A stretch of DNA of 64,000 nucleotides from Mesostigma viride (GCA_009746045.1 RPFO01000050.1:122001-186000); one strand, 5' to 3'. Counted from the first letter of the stretch, positions 51,206 through 62,362 are shown. Notes: generated by a model from the sequence alone, not told the origin. Numbers and translations are program-made.

Positions 51206-52938
51206 TTATGCTACTTGACGTCACCGTTGGGACCCCTGCAGGTATCCAAAAAATGTGCAACTTTGCAATCCCTCTTGGGGTACTATATAGACCTTAACCA
51301 CCCATATGAGTCATATTTAGAGCAAAACTGCAGTCAGGAAAATTTGACATGTCGTATTTGCGCCTTCACGTCAATTAATTTTATGCTACTTGGCGTCACC
51401 CAGGGTGCCCTGCAGGTATCCAAAACATGTGCAACTTTGCACATGTTCTATTTTTAGCATGTCAAGAGCAGCTGCCAAGTTTGGTTGCAATCTGAGCTCA
51501 TTTGCATGGTCTAGGGTGCCTAAATGGGCTAAAACCGAGCAAAAATGCGGTTTTTATGCTACTTGACGTCACCCAGGGTGCCCTGCAGGCATCCAAAAAA
51601 TGTGCAACTTCGCCCATGTTCGTTTTGCAGCATGGCAAGGGCAGCTGCCAAGTTTGGCTGCAATCTGAGCCCATTTGCATGGTCTAGGGTGCCTAAACAT
51701 GGGCTAAAACCGAGCAAAAACGCGGTTTTTATGCTATTTGACGTCACCCAGGGTGCCCTGCAGGTATCCAAAAAATGTGCAACTTTGCACATGTTCTTGC
51801 TTTAGCATGGCAAGGGCAGCTGCCAAGTTTGGCTGCAATCTGAGCTCATTTGCATGGTCTAGGGTGCCTAAATGGGCTAAAATCGTGCCACATCGCGGTT
51901 TTTATGCTACTTGACGTCACCGTTGGGACCCCTGCAGGTATCCAAAAAATGTGCAACTTTTTTGCAATCCCTCTTGGGGTACTATAAAGACCTTAACCAC
52001 CACATATGAGTCATATTTAGAGCAAAACTGCAGTCAGGAAAAATTGACATGTCGTATTTGCGCCTTCACGTCAATTAATTTTATGCTACTTGGCGTCACC
52101 CAGGGTGCCCTGCAGGTATCCAAAACATGTGCAACTTTGCACATGTTCTATTTTTAGCATGTCAAGAGCAGCTGCCAAGTTTGGTTGCAATCTGAGCTCA
52201 TTTGCATGGTCTAGGGTGCCTAAATGGGCTATAAAACCGAGCAAAAATGCGGTTTTTATGCTATTTGACGTCACCCAGGGTGCCCTGCAGGCATCCAAAA
52301 AATGTGCAACTTCGCCCATGTTCGTTTTGCAGCATGGCAAGGGCAGCTGCCAAGTTTGGCTGCAATCTGATCTCATTTGCATGGTCTAGGGTGCCTAAAC
52401 GGGCTAAAACCGAGCAAAAATGCGGTTTTTATGCTATTTGACGTCACCCAGGGTGCCCTGCAGGTATCCAAAAAATGTGCAACTTTGCTCATGTTCTTTT
52501 TTCAGCATGGCAAGGGCAGCTGCCAAGTTTGGCTGCAATCTGAGCTCATTGCATGGTCTAGGGTGCCTAAATGGGCTAAAACCGAGCAAAAATGCGGTTT
52601 TTATGCTACTTGACGTCACCGTTGGGACCCCTGCAGGTATCCAAAAAATGTGCAACTTTGCAATCCCTCTTGGGGCACTAGATAGACCTTAACGACCACA
52701 TATGGGCCTATGTATGAGCAAAACTGCAGTCAGGAAAAATTGACATGTCATATTTGGCACAAAATGCCTTGAAAAGCACCTTCACGTCAATTTCGTCGGG
52801 GGGGGGGTAAGGTTTTTTGGTCCAAATACATTTCTCGAGGCATCCTGCACCAAGTATGAGTCAGACAAGCAAAAATATTCAGTTTTTAAAATTTTACCAA
52901 AAATGTGGTAATTTACCAAACCTACGGGTGTTTGGGGG

Positions 52939-54329
52939 TACAAGGAGGGATTGTTGGTCTTGGCCTGGCAGGGGAAGGGCAAGGCCCAAGAGTTAAATGT
53001 CAAGGAGGCCATGATCATGGGCAACCCCCTCCCTGACATCCCTACGGATGAGGCTGCCTTTCAGGCGGCCCTCCGCGAGCATGAGGTCCGCCAGGAGATG
53101 AAACGGCTCATGCAGGAGGAGGCAGCGAGGAGAGCGGCGGCAGTCCGGCAGACACCCCTGCCCGCCCCTCCACCGCTGGGGCTGGACCCAGTGGGGTTTC
53201 CCGGACCCCCCCGGACTCCCCCCGGGCCACCCCGGCCCCCCCTCCCCCTCCCCCACCACCCCAGGTTCGCCCTGTGGGTTGGGGCCCCCTCCCCAACCAG
53301 GGGGGGTGGCCAGGACCCCAGGAGGCCCTGGGGGGAGGTCAAGAGGTGCCCAGGGCACCCACCCAACCTGCTGAGGCCCCCCCAAGGACGGGGGATATCC
53401 AGGAACAGCTCGCCATTCTCCAGGCTCAGCTGGCCTCATTGCAAGACCAGCAGTTAACAGCTAACCAGCTGCAAACTGTCGAGGGCCTGCGCGCCCTGAT
53501 GTCGCGGTATGAGCGGGGGACCATCAACCTGGACCCCACCCGCCTTCAACAGGCAACTGACGTCTTCTTGAGGGCCAACCCCCCTCTCACAGGTGTGTTC
53601 AACCCTCATAAAAAGGAATCCAAAATCAATATTGCTGGTTTGCCTGAGGGTCACACTGTTGAACAAGCTAAACAATTTGTCTTTGCTCTGGAGTATGGGA
53701 TGGAAGGTCTAAACCTTAGACACCAGTTTAAGGCTCTCAGGGCCTCCTCCACATTCCACCAATCATCTCCTGCAATCAGAGCATTGATTCAAACCTATCA
53801 GGAACGCACCCTGACACCTGAAGCAGCCATTGAACAGTGGCCTACCTTTATCACTGATCTGAAACAGCTAGTGCTTACCAATAACCACATGGAAGCAGTA
53901 GAACGTTTCAACTGGCTTGCTGCATATAAGGTGAACAAGAATAACCTCTCTGGGGATGCAAAAACATACAGGGTAATGATAGAGAAAGACCTTGAGCTTC
54001 TCAAGCTCCAACCAAGGTATCTCATCCACACCTGGCTAACAAAAGCTAATTTGCAACCTTCTGTCCTGGCTACCCTGCTTACAGGCCTCAAGTCCCTCTG
54101 GGACAACTTCAGAGCTGCCATGCTCTATATCGAGGAGGCAGTGGACCCCCTGGGTACTGGCAACCCCCAGGCCCAGGACCCCAAGGTCCAGGGTGTCCAA
54201 GGCCACAAGCGCAAGGGGGGAGCCAGCCAGGGGGGGGCACCCAAGACCCACAAGTCCTCCCACCAAGGGGGCAGTGGCTCTCAGGGGCGTGGCAACACGT
54301 GGCACCGTGTGCCCCTGCATGGCAACCCC

Positions 54330-54374
<45 letters not shown>

Positions 54375-54953
54375 AACAACAACAGGTCCCAGCAGGGCAA
54401 TAATAACAACAGGTCCCAACAGGGCCAAAACAACAACAACAACAGGTCCCAGCAGGGCCAGAACCACAACAACAATCGGTCCCAGCAGGGAAATAACAAC
54501 AACAACAACACCAACCAACCTGGAAACCCTGGCCCACGTTGCCTGAGGTGCTTCCAGAGGGGGCATATTCGGGACAACTGCCCCAACAACGACTCCCTGA
54601 ACACCAACGTGGATCTCTGCCCGGGTTGCTGGCACGCACGTCATCCCCTGGGACCTCCTGGCAGCCGGTGCAACAGGACTCGCTACCAAAAACAATGTGA
54701 GTTCTCTCACCTTGCTTACTCTGAGGATGATGATCTCATTACCATTGGAGATGGCAGCCCGGGCATAATTGATTTTGAGGCAGCAACCTTACTGTCCTCC
54801 CAACACCCTGTACTGGAACCTTACATAAAAGCACTAACCCCTACTGTTGACAACTCCATAGATATCAAGGAGCTTGCTCATCAGCTGCACCTAGCCATGC
54901 CGGGTCATGAAACAGTGGCTGAGGAACTGGCCAGACGGCTGGGGGCCGGGTAG
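52939..54953 (+). CDS. C-terminal part of the interrupted Gag, with zinc knuckle
   Basis: It resumes the 39726 frame after the insertion. A Pro-rich C-run region (about 53170-53290) holds a one-base shift from frame 52939-53457 to frame 53274-54953. The second frame shows a capsid-like helical region (QQATDVFLRANPPLTGVFNP to LYIEEAVDPLG), a poly-Asn tract (AAC repeat, 54328-54382) with SQQG repeats, and a CCHC knuckle, CLRCFQRGHIRDNC. A second Cys/His cluster follows (CPGCWHARHPLGPPGSRC). It then runs into integrase-type sequence (HQLHLAMPGHETVAEELARR). Confidence 0.75.
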
Positions 54954-55234
54954 TAGCATGGGAAAACCACTCAGGAATGCAGTCAAACTGGCTAGACAAC
55001 ACTGTCAAGAATGTCAGTTCAATAGCCCCAAACCTCAAAAATGGCATACTGCAACTCCTTCCACCACTAGGGGCATGATAGTGCATGGGGGATGTGATGC
55101 ACATCAACAAAGATGTCCAACCCTACCTGATCCTAAAAGACTCATGGTCCAGGTTCACAGTCATGGAACCCCTACCTGGCATGTCTGCAGGGCAGCTACG
55201 TGTTGCACTCATGATTGCTTTACCCAGATTCTAC
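54954..55234 (+). pseudogene. Integrase fragment
   Basis: Across two frame shifts (near 54946 and 55085) the sequence continues ARQHCQECQ, completing an HHCC zinc module with the His pair upstream. It then reads DVMHINKDVQPYLILKDSWSRF, like the start of an integrase catalytic core with its first two Asp strands. It is cut off at 55234 by an LTR. No protease or RT lies between Gag and IN, so a large internal deletion is likely. Confidence 0.6.
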
Positions 55235-55807
55235 TGTTACGCCGCGGATATCTACCTCCACCTCTACCTCTAATGGGCCTGATACTACCTAAACTGGTCA
55301 GGCCTCCTCTACTTAACCCTCTGGCGAAAGACGAACGTGACGGAGCTGATCTCAATGCATTAACGTAAGTGTTACTATAATACGCCATACAACCATTTAT
55401 CAAAACCCGTTTACTCCAGGAATAGAGGAAGGAAACACAACTACACTGCCGTGACCCAAGCCTAAATGTGTCAATTCATTTAACACACGCCGAGTGCACA
55501 CACAAGGGGTAGAACGCGCATAAATGGTCACCAACGGTCCAACACGCTCGGGCCGACATGGCCCTCGCCTACAGATGCACGCTGGTCCACTACATCTACT
55601 GATGCACGCTGGTCCACTACATTCTACCACAGGATCAGGACCACTAGTAAAGTACGCGGCGCGGCGCCCAACGGCACCCAATGTACCACAGTACTGTTAC
55701 GAGGACAATAATGTCCCGGTAGGAGCCTAAACGTAAACCTAGGGACAACCGAGGCAAAAGACCTAATTTACGTCCGTAACTACAACGAATTGTTACGCGA
55801 CGTAACA
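55235..55807 (-). repeat. LTR of a second retroelement
   Basis: 573 bp, TGTTACG...CGTAACA, with imperfect 12-bp inverted ends like those of the chromovirus LTR. On the minus strand it is preceded by GTGGGGGGGGGAGG (55808-55821), a polypurine tract, so this is a 3' LTR. No partner LTR was found in the window. Confidence 0.75.
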
Positions 55808-56176
55808 CCTCCCCCCCCACAAAGGTAGGGAGCCCTCTCCCTACGCACAGGGAGGAAAACAAGGGGTAGGAAACCTAATGCACCCAGCACACACTAACAC
55901 AGTCAGCAGGCCATCCAAGATACAAGGCACCAATAGTTCACACGGTCTCCACCACCACGCCTGGAGGTGTAGGGTTAGCCAGCACCAAGCCTGGTGGTAG
56001 GTTCCCCTAACTGCCTGGAACAAAGTCCTTGCCGGGGGGAACGGCACTGGGCAGGACACACAGAGTAAACCAATCAGCACCAAGGACCAAGAACGACCAG
56101 TCAACTGGCCAGAACATGAGGGCGACTCTACATACCGGAGGGACAACACCCTCAGGTCGGGCCTAAGGCCCTCTAT

Positions 56177-58469
56177 CTAATGGCCATCCGTCTGGTAGGT
56201 ACCACGGGAGGCCAGCAGGACATCCAGGTAAGCCTGGTAGTGAGACACATCCTCAGCATTGTCGTGCCTATCTACAGTGAGGAAAACATCGGCCCACACG
56301 CCGTCAGGGAAAAGTCCCAGGAAGGACCAGTAGTACCTATGCTGTGTAAGAACGACCTGGCCCCGGGCCCAGTCCAGGAAACCGCAGGCAAAGAGGCGTA
56401 GGAAAGGCTCTACCGCGATCAGGCAGAGAGCCCGAAGGAGCAGGCGATGATACCGGATCCGAGGGCGCATACCCGTCGGGAAAAACAGATCTACCAGGGG
56501 CTCCACGTTGGACGGCCACAACCGGATGTGCCGAATCTCGCGGGAACGCCACCGGCGGGCACACTGTCGCGACCCGAACGTCTCAAGGTAGTCGCTAGCC
56601 CGGGGAGGAGGATGACCCCGAGAGTCCAAACCCTGGCCCGGGATGGGCGCTGGACGACGGGCATCCCACTCTAGGATGGGCTGAAGGACGGTGCTGTACG
56701 TGGCACCCGGCACCGCAGGAAAATCTACCGTAAGAGCATCTGAGGCCATAATGCCCATAGGCGGAGGGTAGGCCCACTGGAACCCGCCATAGGTGTCCAA
56801 GTCATTGTGGCGCCGCGCCCAGCGGTACAGGACGCGCCGAACCAAGATCTCACCCTGGAACACCGGATCAGCCAAAATAACCATGCATGTCGAAAGGAGG
56901 CCGATCAGTCTCAACTGGTAGGTTACGGTCCCGCGGCGCCCGACACACCTGGGAGAACCCGTAGGACATGGGCGAAATGGCCAGCTCGGCGGAGGCGCGC
57001 GGCAGGTCACACTGGCGGCAAGCGAGCGCAGACATACCATACCCGAAGACAGGCGTGTCGCGCGACTCCGGAGTCGCATGCACTACAGAAGGGGCCCGAT
57101 CCCGATCGCCCTCTGACAACTCCCGAAGGGAATCGGCAGCGCGGGTGGCGCGCGGGTCAGAGCCACTGGACCGAACAACCGCAGCCAAAGACCGCGGGGC
57201 CGAAGGGGCAGGGGCCGGCGAAGGGGTAGGAACCGGCACAGGCGCAGAAGGTGCCGGTACAACAGGGGGCCGCGTCGGACCCGAGGCCGCAGGGGGTCGC
57301 GACGGACCCGCCTCCGCAACTGGCGCGCCGGTCTCTGGGGGTGGAGCACCACCAGGCCACATGTTGAAAATAGGACCCGTGGGGACAGGCAATCCGGCAT
57401 ACGACTGGTTACCGTCCAAGCTCCAGTCAGGCACCGGGATCCTCTGCGGAGGACCGCCCTCCCAAAGCCTGGGAAGACCGCCCGGGTCGCTGAAGAAACC
57501 CCGCGAGGGCGGCGCTGACGTGGTGGGCGGCTCGGACGCGGCGGCGGCGGGCGCTGCCACTGGGACGGCGGACTCGCGCCGAGGCGCAGGTACGTCAGTA
57601 GCAGGCGCAGCGGTAGCCGAAGGCGTAGGAGCTGCAGCACCAGAGGGAACCGTAGACGCCGAGGCGACCGAAGGGGAAGGGGGCACAGCTGCAACAGACA
57701 CCCCACCTGGCGTGGCTGGAGCGTGCGCCTGGGCCGCCATGAAGGCCCCGAAGGCCGCCGTCAGGGACTGGATCTGCGCCTGCATCGCAGAAACTGTCGC
57801 TGCAAGAGGATCAGGCTCACGACCAGAGCCCGAAGGGGTAGGCTCCACCGATGCGCACAGGACCGACCTCGGTGAAGACGGGACAGGGGAAGGCGCCGAC
57901 ACTGAAGAGGAGGACGCCGCAGGGGAGGCCGAATACTCAGGGGAATACTGCGCCTCTACCGGCGCGTCCGTAGGGGTAGGGTCGCCAAATCCTACACCCG
58001 CGTTCTGGTCTGCTATCTCCATAAACTCTACGGCCCGTAACAGGTCGCAGGGGTTCTCATCCAGCTCCGCATCACCCTCGGCAGGAAGCCAGGGGAACAC
58101 ATCCCGTAGGCAAGAGCGGCCCACAGGGGTAGAAAGGTAGGAAAACACCCTGGGGCACTGGAGAATCGCAGCTATCTGTCCCAGGGCTGGACAGCTGGAG
58201 CCACATTCTAGCAAACAGTGGCCGGCATCGTCAAATCCGTGCAAAACAAGCTGATGCGGTTCAGCAGGGGAAGGACCGTACCACGTGACCCCGAAGAGAG
58301 CCGCCCGGACTATGCCCGCATGCTGGGCCTGGAGGGCCGGATGCACGACGCCACCCGGGAAACTAGACCGTGAAACCCAACGACCCGGAAGGGCCTCGAA
58401 GTACAGCTCAGGGTCAGGTAGGGGCAGGGACGGCAGCGGGCTCTCAGCCGGAGGGGTAGGCTCTGACAT
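56177..58469 (-). CDS. Accessory ORF of the second LTR element
   Basis: The start is probably MSEPTPPAES at 58469; an in-frame Met also exists at 58550. The first frame ends at 56868 and the second covers 57079-56177, so one shift occurs in the overlap. The N-terminal domain includes GHCLLECGSSCPALGQIAAI and FSYLSTPVGRSCLRDVFPWL. A Pro/Ala/Ser-rich disordered stretch and a helix (MQAQIQSLTAAFGAFMAAQ) follow. The C-terminal domain has YYWSFLGLFPDGVWADVFLT and HYQAYLDVL. Motif order and wording parallel the chromovirus ORF at 26275-28765. Position upstream of a 3' LTR is also the same. Function unknown. No Gag or pol of this element remains. Confidence 0.65.
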
Positions 58470-58550
58470 GACGGCTGCGGAGGGTGGTTTGTTTGGGTTA
58501 GGACAGATTTGTCCATTTAGGACAGTCCTGCAGCCAAAGCGTGAAAACAT

Positions 58551-58981
58551 TAGCTTATTGGTGCCTTACGCTGTTACGCATGCTTGCTTCTGCATGATAA
58601 TTTTTTGAATGGTATTCAACTGTTTTTATGTGTATATAACTGCAGTCTTGTTTCACGTGTATGTATGTGAATACACAAATGTTCTCAGCATTGAGTTATG
58701 CACAATGCACATCAATTAATTTATTAAAAGTAATTAGTAATCATGTAGACTGCGTCACGTGAGCATAGATTAAGTGAGACAACTATTCCTAATGACGCAA
58801 GGCGGTCCAACGTCGTGTAAGTACAAGCCGTTACTAGTTGTATGAGAAATAAATCGTTGTCCTGATTAGCCAAGATGTTGCACTACCACAATACCCATGA
58901 TGTTGCTCTTAATAATAATGCCATGTCCTATAATGCATGAATGGGCGGTGATCTAAGCATGTCATAAAACATCCTATTCCA
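58551..58981. other. No gene recognised
   Basis: AT-rich sequence with a short copy of the GACTGCGTCACGTGAGCAT motif (about 58748-58768) also found in the SINE-like repeats. Confidence 0.5.
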
Positions 58982-58985
58982 GCGA

Positions 58986-59622
58986 GCAGCGGGCAGCGGG
59001 CAGCGCGCAGCGGGCAGCGGGCAGCGGGCAGCGCGCAGCGGGCAGCGGGCAGCGGGCAGCGGGCTGCGGGCAGCGGGCTGCGGGCAGCGGGCAGCGGGCA
59101 GCGGGCAGCGGGCAGCGGGCAGCGGGCAGCGGGCTGCGGGCAGCGGGCTGCGGGCAGCGGGCTGCGGGCTGCGGGCAGCGGGCAGCGGGCAGCGGGAGTG
59201 CGGGCAGCGGGCAGCGGGCAGCGGGCAGCGGGCAGCGGGCAGCGGGCAGCGGGCAGCGGGCAGCGGGCAGCGGGCAGCGCGCAGCGGGCAGCGGGCAGCG
59301 GGCAGCGGGCAGCGCGCAGCGGGCAGCGGGCAGCGGGCAGCGGGCAGCGGGCAGCGGGCAGCGGGCTGCGGGCAGCGGGCAGCGGGCAGCGGGCAGCGGG
59401 CTGCGGGCAGCGGGCAGCGGGCAGCGGGCAGCGGGCAGCGGGCAGCGGGCAGCGGGCAGCGGGCAGCGGGCAGCGGGCAGCGGGCAGCGGGCAGCGGGCA
59501 GCGGGCAGCGGGCAGCGGGCTGCGGGCAGCGGGCTGCGGGCAGCGGGCAGCGGGCAGCGGGCAGCGGGCAGCGGGCAGCGGGCAGCGGGCAGCGGGCAGC
59601 GGGCAGCGGGCAGCGGGCAGCG
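58986..59622 (+). repeat. 7-bp GGGCAGC minisatellite
   Basis: About 90 copies of GGGCAGC with scattered CGCGCAGC and GGGCTGC variants. Repeating RCPLPAA-type frames on both strands are artefacts; the longest is 239 codons. Confidence 0.95.
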
Positions 59623-59718
59623 GGGCAAAGTACTGCCAAAAAAAGGGACCCTGCTTTGGGCTGGGCGGAGCCAGCGGGTTACTCTAGTAATAATTAGTCA
59701 CAAGGTCCTGTTGGGACG

Positions 59719-60533
59719 CTAACGCGGTGGCGCAAATTCGTATGGCACATACATGCGTGGCGCCTCGCGTGGCGCAGATTCACATGGCACATACATGCGC
59801 GGCGCCTCGCGTGGCGCAGATTCACATGGCACATACATGCGCGGCGCCTCGCGTGGCGCAGATTCGTATGGCACATACATGCGCGGCGCCTCGCGTGGCG
59901 CAGATTCGCATGGCACATACATGCGCGGCGCCTCGCGTGGCGCAGATTCGTATGGCACATACATGCGCGGCGCCTCGCGTGGCGCAGATTCGCATGGCAC
60001 ATACATGCGCGGCGCCTCGCGTGGCGCAGATTCGCATGGCACATACATGCGCGGTGCCTCGCGTGGCGCAGATTCGCATGGCACATACATGCGCGGCGCC
60101 TCGCGTGGCGCAGATTCGCATGGCACATACATGCGCGGCGCAGATTCGCATGGCACATACATGCGCGGCGCCTCGCGTGGCGCAGATTCGTATGGCACAT
60201 ACATGCGCGGCGCCTCGCGTGGCGCAGATTTGCGTGGCACATACATGCGCGGCGCCTCGCGTGGCGCAGATTCGTATGGCACATACATGCGCGGCGCCTC
60301 GCGTGGCGCATAGTCTGGTGCCGGCACCGCTGCCGCTGTTGCCGCAGGGGGCGCACTGGCTGCCGGCACCGCTGCCGCCGCTGCCGCCGCTGCCGGCGCT
60401 GCCGGCGCTGCCGGCGCTGCCGCCGCTGCCGTGGTGGGCACACCGGCTGCCGCCACCGCTGCTTTGGTGGGTGCGGCGGCTGCCGCCCCCGCTGCCACTG
60501 CCGCCGCCGCCTCTTTATGCTTCTGCAGCAGTC

Positions 60534-60577
<44 letters not shown>

Positions 60578-62362
60578 AGCTTTGTCATCATGGCATTAAA
60601 TTGCTGCTGTTGCTGTTGCTGTTGCTGCTTCATCATGCTGTCGAATTGCTGCAGCAGCGCTGCCATCCCCTTCGAATTTTCAGCCGGGGCGTCAGGCTGC
60701 TTGGCAGGCGCTGAGCCGTTTTCTGAGCGGCGCTGGCGCTTGACTGGTTTCGTCGCCGCAGCTTCTTTGGCAGGCTGCTTGCTCACGATGCGCTTGCCAC
60801 GCCCATGCACGTTGGTGACCTCCTGCAACGCGGGCAGCCCTGCAATTTGTGGGTCGGGCATGTCAGAGTCTTGTGTTATGCAAGCTGGCAGACGTGGCAG
60901 CGTAGCCGGGTATTTCGCCAAGAGGGCCGATCCTGGAAACTGCTCAGCGGACAAGATGAATGGCGGTGGGCCAGCACTCAATATCTGGGGCAGCAGGTCC
61001 GCCTTGTTCTTGATGGCCCAACTCATCACCGCCTGCATGTCCTCATTCCAAGCGGATGATGGGAGAACGCCCTTGTGCTCCAACCCCAGGGTAGTGGGAA
61101 ACGTGGTGGCATTCTTGTCGTTGACAACGATGACCACTGCGTCGAAAAATCCGATCGCGGACGGTCGCCTGGTTGGGCTGCCTTTGAGTCGGTCGAGCAA
61201 GTTTTTAAATTTCTTGTAGCGGCTCTGCCTCACAAAATGCGCGCAGATTGACGAGCTCGCGATTGCCCCCACTACCACCCCCACATGAGGCCATTCGGGG
61301 ATTGCAAGGGCCACGATATCATCCTCGCTGTCGCTGGTGGAAGCACCGCCTGGTGTTTTGTGCATCCCCGGCCCTGCCGGTGGAGGAGAAAAAGCTAGTT
61401 CTTTTCTTGTGTCGCCGACATCGAAATGACGCGACGCCGAAGCCCGAAAGGTACCAGCTGCAGGGCCCGGGGTGTTCTCCTTCTTGGAGGCGTCGCGCTC
61501 AACCACGGGAATGTGCGCGCCGCCAACAGCATGCTTGCCAACCGTGGGGCCCATCGCAGCACGCAAAGCTGCATCACCTTGGCCGCTCTTGTCCTGATTG
61601 CCATCACCCATCGCACCCTTGCCTGCGCCGTTCTTTTCCTCCTCGCCATCACCCATCGCACCATAGCCTGCGCCGTTCTTTTCCTCCTCGCCATCACCCA
61701 TCGCACCATTGCCGCCTGCGCCGTTCTTTTCCTCCTCGCCATCACCCATCGCACCATTGCCGCCTGCGCCGTTCTTTTCCTCCTCGCCATCACCCATCGC
61801 ACCATTGCCGCCTGCGCCGCTCTCCTCCTCGACGCCACCACCAAGCGCAACACCGCCTGGGCCGTTCTTCTCCTCGACGCCACCACCCGTTGCATCATCA
61901 TCGACATGACCCTCGTCATGCAATATTATCACCAGAACCCAGCTCACCATCGTCGACCCTTCCATCCACGACTTTGGCTAGCTTAACGAGTTTCCGTGAT
62001 GGAACCTTAACGACCTTGCCCTTGCCGCCCAGCGAATAAAGAGCACCAAGGCCGGCCAGTTGGGCGTCGACCACCTTTTCCTTAAAATCGACAGGCGAGG
62101 CCTCCTTGCTGATGGCGGTAGGCGGCCAAGGGCCGCCACACTCCTGGCAGGTCCACTCTGTGCCATCCTCACCCGCCGATGCATCCCTAAACATCCCGGT
62201 GCACAGCCCATGCAAGTGCTTGCCACACTGGCCTGAGCATGGATGGTTGGCTCCGCCCAGCAGCTCATTTTTGTCGACACTATCAAATCCGGTTGCATGA
62301 TCAGCGCCGGGCAATTTCTTGCATCTATCGCCTGCGTAGCAGGGGCCGCTTGACCCCTGCAT
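59719..62362 (-). CDS. PHD-like, poly-Q protein with 14-residue C-terminal repeats
   Basis: The N-terminal frame (62362-61916) has Cys/His spacing C8, C14, C42, C46, H49/H51, C54, C72, C75, fitting a C4HC3 PHD-like finger. The second frame (61965-59719) continues after a shift or tiny intron near 61930. It has acidic GNGAMGDGEEEKNGAG repeats and an unrecognised globular region (about SDSEDDIVALAIPEWPHVG to FPGSALLAKYPATLPRL). A basic PVKRQRR, poly-Gln runs, a poly-Ala region and 14 copies of APREAPRMYVPxES (one shortened to 10) follow to the stop. PHD plus NLS suggests a chromatin protein. A transposon-encoded origin is possible. No introns are needed beyond the one break. Confidence 0.6.

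Larger units (their letters stand above)
48660..52800 (-). repeat. Right satellite arm (~173-bp monomer, inverted)
   Basis: Same monomer and 120-bp spacer block as 40957-43267 but on the opposite strand; spacer blocks lie at about 49310-49430, 51260-51385, 51965-52080 and 52660-52790. It is interrupted by a retroposon at 49787-51205. Confidence 0.93.
40806..52937. mobile_element. 12.1-kb element with terminal inverted repeats and inverted satellite arms
   Basis: The left end begins CCCAAACACCCGTAGGTTTG. The right end is its reverse complement with one extra C/G. Both ends are flanked by GTAC (40802-40805 and 52938-52941). A second matched stretch follows inside (left from about 40957, right from about 52790), beginning AAATTGACGTGAAGGTGC and leading into satellite arrays in opposite orientation. 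Deleting the element plus one GTAC joins the Gag frame at 39726 to the frame at 52939. The interior contains a G-rich minisatellite, unassigned ORFs and a secondary retroposon. It resembles Foldback/Galileo-type elements, whose long inverted arms are tandem repeats, but I found no transposase. Confidence 0.75.

Noticed and set aside
40957-52800. Many recurring 60-98 codon frames (MHGLGCLNGL..., MRFLCYLTSP...)
   Set aside because: Each is one satellite monomer read in one frame; stops and shifts vary freely between monomers, so no selection for coding.
48660-52800. CRISPR-like regularly spaced repeats
   Set aside because: Eukaryotic context and contiguous 173-bp monomers without unique spacers.
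58909-59722. Long RCPLPAA and GQRAAGS frames
   Set aside because: GGGCAGC minisatellite artefacts.
59727-60599. Plus-strand 290-codon frame and companions
   Set aside because: Antisense shadow of the 42-bp repeats of the minus-strand PHD-like gene.
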